A stretch of 64,000 nt of DNA, taken from Acididesulfobacillus acetoxydans (GTDB lineage Bacteria > Bacillota > Desulfitobacteriia > Desulfitobacteriales > Desulfitobacteriaceae). This document shows, piece after piece, positions 57,170-64,000 of this stretch; the stretch's first letter is position 1; each line of letters begins with the position of its first letter. The stretch spans positions 2,976,001 through 3,040,000 of the forward strand of contig NZ_LR746496.1 in assembly GCF_902729405.1 (NCBI RefSeq). Direction: 5' to 3'. Under the pieces are notes generated by a model. That model was not told the DNA's origin. It saw only the letters and a program-made list of their open reading frames with translations, and ran no database searches. Made by a program: the position numbers and the translations under genes.

Positions 57170-59404
57170 TTGAAAAAAGTTATCCTCTTTGCCGTCATAT
57201 TATTTGCTCTGTTTTGGGGGCATCCGCTGAGCGCCCAAGCCAGTCCTTTGGCTTTCTCGACTCAGCGCCTGGCCGGGCACGACCGAATCGGAACGGCCCT
57301 CAAAATCGCGCAAGAAGGCTGGACTTCGGCCCAAACGGTCATTTTGTGCGAGGAATCGGACTATGCGGACTCCATTGCCGCCACTCCTTATGCGGTGAGT
57401 TTAAATGCTCCCATTCTTCTCACCGCGGGCAGCGCCCTGGACCCAAGGGTAGTGGCGGAACTGCAGCGACTGAAGCCTCAAAAAGTCATCCTCCTGGGAG
57501 GCAGCGGTTGTCTGCAGCCTACGATCGAACAGGAACTCAGCCGCCTCTCTTTGAAGTGGGAGCGCATCGGTGGCGCTGACCGTTATGAAACCTCCATCCT
57601 TCTCGCCCAACGTCTGCCCGGTGATTCCCTTATTCTGGCCAACGGAGATAATTTCCCCGACGCCCTGTCCGCGGCCAGTTTCGCCGGAATCAAGCAAATT
57701 CCCATTGTTCTGACCTCCAAGACCTTTCCGGCCTCGGTCGTGAAGTATTATGCCCAGGTCCACCCTCAACATTTGCTGGTGATCGGCGGTGAGGGGGCTA
57801 TTCCCTCAGCGGAGTTAGCCAAATACAATTTCAGGGTGGAAACCCGTTTGGGCGGTCAGGACCGTTATGACACCAATGCCCAAGTCGTTACGTATATGCA
57901 AAGCGCCGTTCAGTCCAATGATCTATTCTTGGCTTCAGGCCTCACCTTCCCGGACGCCATAGCCGGCACCGTTCTGGCCGCAAAACTGAAAGCTCCCCTC
58001 TTGCTGACAGAAAGCAACGACATTCCTCCGGCGGTCTATCGCCTCCTGCGGGCCCATATGAAAGTCGCGCCCCCCGCCTCCGCGGCAGACTCTTCGGGAA
58101 ATCCCTCCGCGAATACCTCCGGAAATGCTTCGGGGAATACTTCCGGGGACACCTCCGGGCAGACCCCGCATAACCCCTCCGGAAACACCTCAAACCCGGA
58201 TTCAGGCGGCAACGCGGCCCTGCAAGGGACGATCAACGCGGCGGCGGGCCTGAACCTGCGCAATGCCCCGTCGACGACCGGCAAAATTCTGGGAGTCATT
58301 CCCCAAGGCACCGTCGTCGGTCTCTCCGCCCGGCAGGGCCAATGGTACGAAACAGCGTATCAAGGCAGCACAGGCTGGATCTTCTCGAGTTATGTAACCC
58401 TCGCCGGTTCAAGCTCCTCTGACTCCACCCCGGCTCAACCGGGCACTGAGCCTTCCGCCTCCGGCACAGCAAACAAAATCAACTCGGCCCCAGGTATTGA
58501 TTTGTCTCCGAACGGCACCGTCTATATTCTGGGGGGACCCGGCGCCATCAGCCTTCACGCGCAAAACATTATCGAAGGGAAAGCTTCTTCCGCCTATCCC
58601 GAAAATCTCCAAGCCTCCCCCCCGCAGATCACACCACCGTCCCCTCCCGCAGCCGGCGGCACTCCCCCGGCTGATCCCGGCGCGCCCGTCACCCCACCTG
58701 TCGTTACCTCGCCTGTCGTTACCCCACCTGTCGTTACTCCGCCTGTCGTCACCCCCTATGACCCCTCCAAAGAAATTCCGGTTGATCCTTTTCAGGGCAT
58801 TCCGGCTCAGGCCCTGTCAGGCAAAACCATCGTCGTGGACCCCGGACACGGGGGACCGGACGCCGGAGCAGTCGGACCGAACCATACTTATGAAAAAGAC
58901 AATACCCTGGCTATAGCCCTGGCCTTGAACACTATCTTAAAGAAAGCGGGGGCCAAGGTCGTTTTGACCCGCGACAGCGACGTGTCACCGGCAACGCCAT
59001 ATTCCGTCATGGCCGATCTCCAGGCCCGCGTGGATATAGCGAACCAGAGTCACGCCGACCTGTTTATCAGCATCCACAATAATTCTTTCACCAACCCGGA
59101 TGTCCAGGGCACGGCAACCTATTTTTCCTCTGACAATCCCAAGCAAAATGAAAGCCTGCAACTGGCCCATTGCATCCAGACGGCCGTGGTCAATACGATT
59201 CACACCAAGGACCGGGGAATCAATGACGAAGCCTTTTACGTCATCAAACATACGACCATGCCCGCCGTTTTACTTGAGGTGGCCTTCATTTCCAATCCCT
59301 ATGAAGAAGCAAGGCTGCAAAACCCCATCTTTCGCCAAAATGTCGCCGCCGGCATTTTCCATGGCATCTATAATTATTTTAAGAATCCCCTACCCTCAGA
59401 CTGA
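57170..59404 (+). CDS. Secreted cell-wall-binding N-acetylmuramoyl-L-alanine amidase
   Basis: A 744-residue exported peptidoglycan hydrolase. Signal peptide 1-24 (cleavage after AQA). Cell-wall-binding type 2 repeats begin at ~33 (RLAGHDRIGTALKIA), ~127 (RIGGADRYETS) and ~215 (RLGGQDRYDTN). The third repeat is interrupted at ~299 by ~150 residues holding an Asn/Ser/Thr/Gly repeat and a bacterial SH3 domain (~355-412, LNLRNAPSTTGKILGVIPQG), and ends with VYILGGPGAIS at ~449. A Pro/Val/Thr linker leads to Amidase_3 (~552-740) with zinc ligands in VVDPGHGG, YEKDN, SIHNN and VLLEVAFISN. The start is TTG, 8 nt after GAGAGGG; the ATG at 57140 lies inside the hairpin repeat and would spoil the signal peptide. 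Confidence 0.92.
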   Translation: MKKVILFAVILFALFWGHPLSAQASPLAFSTQRLAGHDRIGTALKIAQEGWTSAQTVILCEESDYADSIAATPYAVSLNAPILLTAGSALDPRVVAELQRLKPQKVILLGGSGCLQPTIEQELSRLSLKWERIGGADRYETSILLAQRLPGDSLILANGDNFPDALSAASFAGIKQIPIVLTSKTFPASVVKYYAQVHPQHLLVIGGEGAIPSAELAKYNFRVETRLGGQDRYDTNAQVVTYMQSAVQSNDLFLASGLTFPDAIAGTVLAAKLKAPLLLTESNDIPPAVYRLLRAHMKVAPPASAADSSGNPSANTSGNASGNTSGDTSGQTPHNPSGNTSNPDSGGNAALQGTINAAAGLNLRNAPSTTGKILGVIPQGTVVGLSARQGQWYETAYQGSTGWIFSSYVTLAGSSSSDSTPAQPGTEPSASGTANKINSAPGIDLSPNGTVYILGGPGAISLHAQNIIEGKASSAYPENLQASPPQITPPSPPAAGGTPPADPGAPVTPPVVTSPVVTPPVVTPPVVTPYDPSKEIPVDPFQGIPAQALSGKTIVVDPGHGGPDAGAVGPNHTYEKDNTLAIALALNTILKKAGAKVVLTRDSDVSPATPYSVMADLQARVDIANQSHADLFISIHNNSFTNPDVQGTATYFSSDNPKQNESLQLAHCIQTAVVNTIHTKDRGINDEAFYVIKHTTMPAVLLEVAFISNPYEEARLQNPIFRQNVAAGIFHGIYNYFKNPLPSD
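58094..58190. repeat. 12-bp tandem array encoding a four-residue repeat
   Basis: Seven to eight degenerate 12-bp units (for example GGAAATGCTTCG, GGGAATACTTCC, GGGGACACCTCC) encode the GNTS-like linker inside the amidase insertion. Confidence 0.75.
58688..58762. repeat. 15-bp tandem array encoding PVVTP repeats
   Basis: Four good copies and one partial copy of a 15-bp unit (GTTACCCCACCTGTC) encode the PVVTP linker before the amidase catalytic domain. Confidence 0.9.
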
Positions 59405-59463
59405 GGCAGTGCGTCTCAGATTATCGTGTTATCGTGGTTATGCTGGGGAATTCCGGGAAACGC

Positions 59464-59490
59464 AAAAAGGCGCGGTAAACACGCTTTTTT
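59464..59490 (+). terminator. Rho-independent terminator of the amidase gene
   Basis: A GCG/CGC core extended by an AAAAAG/TTTTTT arm with a 9-nt loop ends in a run of six T residues, 60 bp after the amidase stop. The stem is weak, so confidence is moderate. Confidence 0.5.
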
Positions 59491-59503
59491 GCTCTGCAGA
59501 GAG

Positions 59504-59688
59504 TTACCGGAGTTTCTTGAACTCTTCCTGTGTTAATCCAGCATCTTGCAGAATTTCAAGTGTTAACCCCGGTCCAAGTTTTTGTGCAAAGGAACCGTAA
59601 CAGCACTTTTGATTGGGTGTTAAAGCCTAACGTGGCTTCCCCTCTGCCTAATTGCTTTGTACCCGGTTTTCCCAAAGGCGTCAATCAT
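59504..59688 (-). pseudogene. hicA toxin relic
   Basis: The minus strand encodes KTGYKAIRQRGSHVRL, a stop (TAA), then HPIKSAVTVPLHKNL. After a one-base shift (probable loss of a G) comes GLTLEILQDAGLTQEEFKKL to a TAA at 59504. Together this is the HicA mRNA-interferase fold: the RQRGSH catalytic motif, the VTVPLHxxxxL strand and the terminal GLTxEEF. The N-terminal helix is largely lost and no hicB was seen, so it is dead. Confidence 0.75.
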
Positions 59689-59806
59689 TTTTGCCGCGCG
59701 GTGCGAACCAACGTCAAATGCGCCTGACCAGACCACCCCAGAAAACGCTCCCTAAAAAACAGCCCGTCCCCCTTCTCCTATCGCAACAGCGGGAGAAAGC
59801 GAAACG

Positions 59807-59880
59807 GGTTACCAACAGAGAAACAAGATCACAAACAGGTTACGTACAGGAAATCCTATCACAATGGGTTACCACACCCT
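59807..59880. repeat. Degenerate ~30-bp tandem repeat
   Basis: Three diverged units starting with GGTTACC or GGTTACG at 59807, 59838 and 59867 lie in the gap before fchA. The rest of the 59690-59984 gap shows nothing else. Confidence 0.5.
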
Positions 59881-59984
59881 CGATTGCGGCAGTCGTACCT
59901 CAACTTTAGCCGGCAAAACACGTCAGGGGTCCGGCCAGACCGCAGCAGGGTGCCGGCTCAGGCGCGCAACCCCAATCGTGACAC

Positions 59985-60620
59985 CTAAAGTCTGCTTTCC
60001 ACAACCGCCACGGTGGCGGCGCAGATCTTAGCGGCCTCCCCGAACAGACGGGCGCGCTCCGCCTTAACTTTGGCCTGGTAGTCCCCGTCTTTAATCTGGG
60101 GTAAATTGATGTCGACACTGAACATGGCGGCCTTCAGGGCGCTCTCCGCCAGATAGGCCGCCACCCCGACGTCGCTGATCGCCCCTTTGTTGCCGATGGG
60201 AGCCAAGGCCTGAGCGAGTTTTAAGACTTGGAAACAGTTTTCGGCAATACCCAAGGGCGTGTCGGTTGCGGAAACCAGAGCCCCCTGCATTTTTTGCGCC
60301 CGGGCTGCTTTTTCTTCCTCGCTGTTCTTAGGCAGCTTGAGGACGGCCATGAAATTGGAGAATTCGTCAATATCCTGGCTTAAACCGTTTTTCAAGCCGC
60401 TGAGAGCCGCCTCGGCCTCTGCCAAAATCCCTTGGACCTGAGGTTCAACTTCCTTGTACTTCTCTTTACCGAGGGTCAGATTGGCAACCATTGAGACCAT
60501 CGAGGCCGCCAGGGCCCCGACAAAAGCGGAGACACTTCCGCCCCCTGGCGTAGGCGCGGAACTCGCCGCCTCGGTCAGGAGCTTTTCCGTGGTCCACTGC
60601 CACAGTTCTTTTCCGGCCAT
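59985..60620 (-). CDS. fchA: Cyclodeaminase/cyclohydrolase family protein (methenyl-THF cyclohydrolase FchA-like)
   Basis: An all-helical folate enzyme of the FTCD_C family. Beside folD it most likely interconverts 5,10-methenyl-THF and 10-formyl-THF. SSAPTPGGGSVSAFVGALAA is the folate-binding signature, followed by SMVANLTLGKEKYKEVE, DIDEFSNFMAVLKLPK (catalytic Asp region), ATDTPLGIAENCFQVL and GNKGAISDVGVAAYLAESAL. 211 residues, usual. Its ATG overlaps the folD stop (TAATG). Formiminotransferase activity is not expected because that domain is absent. Confidence 0.88.
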   Translation of the reverse strand: MAGKELWQWTTEKLLTEAASSAPTPGGGSVSAFVGALAASMVSMVANLTLGKEKYKEVEPQVQGILAEAEAALSGLKNGLSQDIDEFSNFMAVLKLPKNSEEEKAARAQKMQGALVSATDTPLGIAENCFQVLKLAQALAPIGNKGAISDVGVAAYLAESALKAAMFSVDINLPQIKDGDYQAKVKAERARLFGEAAKICAATVAVVESRL

Positions 60621-61474
60621 TACTTCTGATTCCCCCTCTGCAAAGCAATACCCTGCAAGACATTGCGCATGATCAGGGCCGTGGTCAGAGAGCCTACCCC
60701 GCCGGGAACCGGGGAAATCAGCCCTGCCACATCCTTAACCGCTTCGAAATCCACATCTCCGCAGATTCCGCCCGGAATCTCATTGATCCCGGCATCGACC
60801 ACAACCGCTCCGGGCTTCACCATATCCTTCTTAATGAGCTTAGCCCTGCCCACCGCCGCAATTAAAATGTCCGCCTGGCGGGTGTGGTAACTCAGATCCG
60901 GAGTCTTGGAATGGCAAATCGTCACCGTGGCATTGTGTTTAAGGATGAGAAAGACCAAAGGCTTGCCTACGGTTTCTCCCCGGCCGACGATGACCACGTG
61001 CTTGCCGGCTATTTCCACACCCGAACGCAGGAGGATCTCGATACAACTCTGGGGCGTGGCCGGGAACAGCCCTTTTTGCCCGCTGAGAATATAGCCCCTG
61101 TTCACGGGATGAACCCCGTCCACATCCTTTTCCGGCAGCACCGCCGCCATGATTCTCTCTTTGGCAATATGTTTGGGCAGCGGCAGCTCGATCATGATGC
61201 CGTGCGTCTGCGTGTCCCCGTTCAGACGCTCGATCAGAGTGAGAACTTCCGTCTCCGCCGTATCCGCCGGCAAGGTGAAAAGTTCGAAAGCCATCCCCAA
61301 GCTCTCGCTGACTTTCTGTTTGGACTTGGCATAGACCACGGAGGCCGGGTCATCCCCCACCAGAATCACCGCGAGCTTCGGTTGGACCCCTTTTTCCCGC
61401 CACTGGGCGATTTCCTGACGAATTTCTTCTTTGAGCGTTTTGGCAACCGCTTTGCCATCCAGCAACTGTGCCAT
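60620..61474 (-). CDS. folD: Methylene-THF dehydrogenase / methenyl-THF cyclohydrolase
   Basis: Bifunctional C1-folate enzyme. LAVILVGDDPASVVYAKSKQ with the catalytic Tyr and Lys, GIMIELPLPKH, EKDVDGVHPVNRG, ATPQSCIEILLRSG, VVIVGRGETVGKPLVFLILK (NADP loop) and KPGAVVVDAGINEI match FolD. 284 residues; AAAGGGGAG precedes the ATG by 6 nt. In B. subtilis folD lies upstream of xseA; here the amidase and the scar lie between them. Paired with an FchA-like protein, the cyclohydrolase step is duplicated, as in several acetogens and clostridia. Confidence 0.96.
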   Translation of the reverse strand: MAQLLDGKAVAKTLKEEIRQEIAQWREKGVQPKLAVILVGDDPASVVYAKSKQKVSESLGMAFELFTLPADTAETEVLTLIERLNGDTQTHGIMIELPLPKHIAKERIMAAVLPEKDVDGVHPVNRGYILSGQKGLFPATPQSCIEILLRSGVEIAGKHVVIVGRGETVGKPLVFLILKHNATVTICHSKTPDLSYHTRQADILIAAVGRAKLIKKDMVKPGAVVVDAGINEIPGGICGDVDFEAVKDVAGLISPVPGGVGSLTTALIMRNVLQGIALQRGNQK

Positions 61475-61764
61475 GCCGCACTCCCCTTTCTATCTTTCCG
61501 GACCAACCCCGGAGTATTCGCACCTTCCGAAACACTCGCGGCAGGTGCGCACGTTTCGGAGCGGCTCCGGCCGCATTCACACTCCTCTGCCGCGTGCCGC
61601 CCGGAGGACCCCCATCCCGCACAGGCGGCGCCGACAGAGAATGAGCCCGTTCACCAAACATACTCTCAGATCTCGGGTTTCAGGTCCGGCGCCTCGCGCT
61701 CCGTGCCCCCGCTCGCAGCCCCCGGCCCGACGTCCGCGACGGAAAAGCGGGCCCCCGGATCCCT
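61475..61764. other. Intergenic region between nfnB and folD
   Basis: A 290-bp GC-rich gap on the minus-strand transcript. I see only the folD ribosome site at its left end; no terminator, promoter or gene could be supported. Confidence 0.3.
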
Positions 61765-63168
61765 TCAGTGAGACCGGTTCTCCCCGTTCAGATAGGCATT
61801 AATTGAGGCCGCTGCCTTTTTGCCGGCGCCCATGGCCAAAATGACCGTCGCCGCACCGGTGACGATATCTCCGCCGGCAAAGACTCCCGCCTTCGAGGTG
61901 GCGAGGGTTTCCGGATCTGCCACAATATTGCCGCGCCTGTTCAATTCCAAGCCGGGCGTGGACTTGGTCACCAAAGGATTCGGCCCCTGACCGATGGCTA
62001 CCACTACCGTGTCCACTTCCAGTTCAAATTCCGAACCGGGGATGGGCACGGGAGAGCGTCTTCCGGAAGCATCCGGTTCACCCAATTCGTAGCGCAGGCA
62101 AGTCATGCTCTTCACCCAGCCCTTTTCATCGCCGTGCAAAGCCACCGGGTTAGTCAGGAGGCGGAAATTGATCCCCTCTTCTTCCGCATGATGCGCTTCT
62201 TCCGCCCGGGCCGGCATCTCCTCCCGGGAGCGGCGGTAAACGATGGACACCTCTTCCGCGCCCAGGCGCAGGGCTGTGCGCGCGCCGTCCATCGCGACGT
62301 TCCCGGCTCCCAGAACCGCCACTTTCTTGCCCACCTTGATGGGCGTGGCATATTCGGGGAATTTATACCCTTTCATCAGGTTGGTTCGGGTGAGAAATTC
62401 GTTGGCGGAGTAAACCCCGAGCAGGTTTTCCCCGGGAATTCCCATAAAATAGGGCAGCCCGGCGCCGGTACCAATGAAAACGGCGTCATAGCCGCCGCTC
62501 GCCATCAGTTCGTCGACCGAGGTGATCTTGCCGACGACCTCGTTGGTCCGGATCTCCACGCCCATTTCTTTCAGGTTATTGATTTCCGTCTGAACGATCT
62601 CTTTGGGCAGACGGAATTGGGGGATACCGTACATGAGCACGCCGCCCGCCACATGGAGGGCTTCAAATACAGTAACCCCATGTCCGGACTTGGCCAGATC
62701 CCCGGCACAAGCCAGACCCGACGGACCGCCGCCGATGATGGCCACTTTTTTGCCGGTCGGGGCCGGTTTTTCCCCATGGCTTTCCCCGAACTTAATTTCA
62801 TAGTCGGCCACAAAGCGCTCCAGCCGGCCGATGGCCACCGGTTCGCCTTTCTTGCCCAAGATGCACCGGCTTTCACACTGGGTTTCCTGCGGACAAACGC
62901 GCCCGCAGATCGCGGGCAGGGAATTCTTCTCTTTCAGCGTCACCGCAGCGGCCAGAAAATCCCCTTCGGCCACTTGCTTAATAAAATCCGGAATCAAAAC
63001 CTCCACCGGACAGCCGGAACGGCAGGTCGGTTTTTTGCACTGCAGACAGCGTTTCGCTTCTTCTACCGCCATCTCTTCCGTATAGCCCAAGGCTACTTCG
63101 TCAAAGTTATGGGCCCTTACCGCCGGCTCCTGACACGGCATTTCGTGACGCGGAATCTTTAAAGCCAT
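61765..63168 (-). CDS. nfnB: NADH-dependent reduced ferredoxin:NADP+ oxidoreductase subunit B (GltD-like)
   Basis: Large subunit of the electron-bifurcating transhydrogenase NfnAB, homologous to the glutamate synthase small chain. The N-terminal ferredoxin-like region has CLQCKKPTCRSGCPV and ICGRVCPQETQCESRCILG (two [4Fe-4S] clusters). The FAD motif is VAIIGGGPSGLACAGDLAKS, the NADP motif VAVLGAGNVAMDGARTALRL, and the end is VFAGGDIVTGAATVILAMGA with KKAAASI. 467 residues. It starts 3 bp after nfnA with AAGGAGGG upstream. A lone GltD without GltB would not be a glutamate synthase; the paired nfnA supports Nfn. Confidence 0.9.
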   Translation of the reverse strand: MALKIPRHEMPCQEPAVRAHNFDEVALGYTEEMAVEEAKRCLQCKKPTCRSGCPVEVLIPDFIKQVAEGDFLAAAVTLKEKNSLPAICGRVCPQETQCESRCILGKKGEPVAIGRLERFVADYEIKFGESHGEKPAPTGKKVAIIGGGPSGLACAGDLAKSGHGVTVFEALHVAGGVLMYGIPQFRLPKEIVQTEINNLKEMGVEIRTNEVVGKITSVDELMASGGYDAVFIGTGAGLPYFMGIPGENLLGVYSANEFLTRTNLMKGYKFPEYATPIKVGKKVAVLGAGNVAMDGARTALRLGAEEVSIVYRRSREEMPARAEEAHHAEEEGINFRLLTNPVALHGDEKGWVKSMTCLRYELGEPDASGRRSPVPIPGSEFELEVDTVVVAIGQGPNPLVTKSTPGLELNRRGNIVADPETLATSKAGVFAGGDIVTGAATVILAMGAGKKAAASINAYLNGENRSH

Positions 63169-63171
63169 AAC

Positions 63172-64000
63172 TCAATGCCCTCCTTCTTGGCCGCAGGCAC
63201 CGTGTGCTTTGGCTCTGTTCTCTTCATCCTTATAAAAAGCCAAGCGCTGCATGGCCAGCTCAAAGTCGACCAAATGCCCGTCAAACTCCGGCCCGTCCAC
63301 GCAAGCAAACTTGGTCTCCTCGCCCACCTTGACCCGGCAAGCCCCGCACATCCCCGTGCCGTCGACCATAATCGGATTCATGCTGACGATCGTCTTAATT
63401 CCCAAGGTCTTCGTATACCTGGCCACGGCCCTCATCATCACCATCGGTCCGATAGCCCAGATGACCTCCACTTTATGTCCTTGGGCCAAGATCTGATCGA
63501 GCCCGGTACTGTGATATCCTTTAGTTCCCAAGCTGCCGTCATCCGTCACGATCACCACTTCATCGCTCACGGCTGCCATCTCTTCTCTCAGGATCAACAA
63601 ATCGGCAGTGCGGGCGCCCAGAATGGAAATGACATGGTTGCCGGCCTCTCGCAAAGCGCGCGCTATGGGGTAGATGGGGGCGATTCCCAGTCCGCCTCCC
63701 ATGCAGACCACAGTACCGTAATTCTCAATATCGGACGGAACACCCAAAGGACCCACAAAATCCAAGAAAGAACTTCCTTCCTGTAAATTGTTAATCATGC
63801 AAGAAGAATAACCCACGTCTTGAACCACGATGGTTATGGTGCCCCGCTCCCGGTTAAAATCCATAACCGTCAGAGGGATGCGTTCTGACTTTTCATCCAT
63901 CCGAACGATAACAAACTGACCCGGTTTGACTTTGGCGGCAACTCTCGGGGCTTCCACCTCGAAAAGGACAATGGCGGGAGCCAGTTGCCTTCTTTTCACT
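63172..64000 (-). CDS. nfnA: NADH-dependent reduced ferredoxin:NADP+ oxidoreductase subunit A (partial)
   Basis: Small subunit of NfnAB, a PyrK/ferredoxin-NADP reductase-like flavoprotein binding FAD, NAD(H) and a [2Fe-2S] cluster. VKPGQFVIVRMDEKSERIPL (FAD), VVCMGGGLGIAPIYPIARAL (NAD) and the cluster ligands in GTGMCGACRVKVGEETKFAC are visible, with a last ligand (C) near the C-terminal end possible. The right edge of the window cuts the gene a few codons inside its start: a GTG at 63999 is in frame, but homologues have several residues before the KRRQLAPAIVLFEVEAP segment. Confidence 0.9.
   Translation of the reverse strand, partial: VKRRQLAPAIVLFEVEAPRVAAKVKPGQFVIVRMDEKSERIPLTVMDFNRERGTITIVVQDVGYSSCMINNLQEGSSFLDFVGPLGVPSDIENYGTVVCMGGGLGIAPIYPIARALREAGNHVISILGARTADLLILREEMAAVSDEVVIVTDDGSLGTKGYHSTGLDQILAQGHKVEVIWAIGPMVMMRAVARYTKTLGIKTIVSMNPIMVDGTGMCGACRVKVGEETKFACVDGPEFDGHLVDFELAMQRLAFYKDEENRAKAHGACGQEGGH

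Noticed and set aside
144-59880. CRISPR arrays among the tandem repeats
   Set aside because: The units are contiguous with no unique spacers of regular length, and no cas genes are present.

Overview
The window is a gene-dense chromosomal segment of an endospore-forming, anaerobic Firmicute. It carries spo0A, spoIVB, spoIIAA-spoIIAB-sigF, spoVAC/AD/AE/AF, spoIIM and a dacF-type carboxypeptidase. Anaerobic redox enzymes (a four-subunit 2-oxoacid:ferredoxin oxidoreductase, NfnAB, three 2-hydroxyacyl-CoA-dehydratase-like proteins), a high G+C content by eye, and frequent GTG/TTG starts with strong Shine-Dalgarno sequences suggest a Peptococcaceae-like member of the Clostridia in the broad sense. 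I cannot name the genus. I saw no rRNA, tRNA, CRISPR array or intact transposase.

Layout. 0.1-9.1 kb, minus strand: lcp, corA, a 116-residue unknown, a LiaF-like membrane protein, a DHH-CBS-CCA-transferase fusion, a site-2-type protease, scpA, scpB. 9.4-15.5 kb: a plus-strand MetE-core-like gene, trpC and trpF (minus), two plus-strand genes of unknown function and an APC permease. 15.5-19.8 kb, minus: tcdA and three 2-hydroxyacyl-CoA-dehydratase/activase-like genes. 20-32 kb: spoVA operon (minus), spoIIA operon (plus), then dacF, a CoA-binding protein, punA, xerD, a small membrane protein, ald and spoIIM (minus). 32-43.4 kb, minus: an EndoQ-like nuclease, nudF, a ferredoxin-dependent branched-chain 2-oxoacid catabolic operon (vor-type genes, P-loop ATPase, butyrate-kinase paralogue, bcd, buk) with its sigma-54 activator, then spo0A. 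43.8-56 kb, minus: spoIVB, recN, argR, mnmM, nadK, tlyA, dxs, a DUF21-like gene, a DUF212 gene, ispA, xseB, xseA. 56-57 kb is an AT-rich scar of broken genes. 57-59.4 kb is a secreted cell-wall amidase (plus). A hicA relic follows, then fchA, folD and nfnB-nfnA (minus), the last cut by the right edge.

The gene order closely follows, from memory, the Bacillus subtilis folD-xseAB-ispA-dxs-argR-recN-spoIVB-spo0A ... bkdR-bcd-buk ... nudF-spoIIM-xerD-dacF-spoIIA-spoVA ... scpAB region. Against that scaffold the differences stand out. The spoIIA operon lies in reverse orientation between dacF and spoVA. At the bkd locus the oxo-acid dehydrogenase complex is replaced by a ferredoxin-dependent oxidoreductase plus an ATPase and a butyrate-kinase paralogue lacking catalytic residues.

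Two kinds of sequence outside normal genes deserve attention. First, short degenerate tandem arrays are scattered through the window: periods of 9, 12 or 15 bp inside coding sequence, and of 14, about 20, 46 and 49 bp in or at the edges of intergenic DNA. Second, three loci share a terminal hairpin followed by GTCTCAC, like the right end of IS200/IS605-type elements. Regulatory signals I can support include a sigma-54 promoter with two upstream dyads at buk, sigma-H-like promoters overlapping Spo0A-box-like sequences at spo0A and spoIIAA, and several rho-independent terminators.
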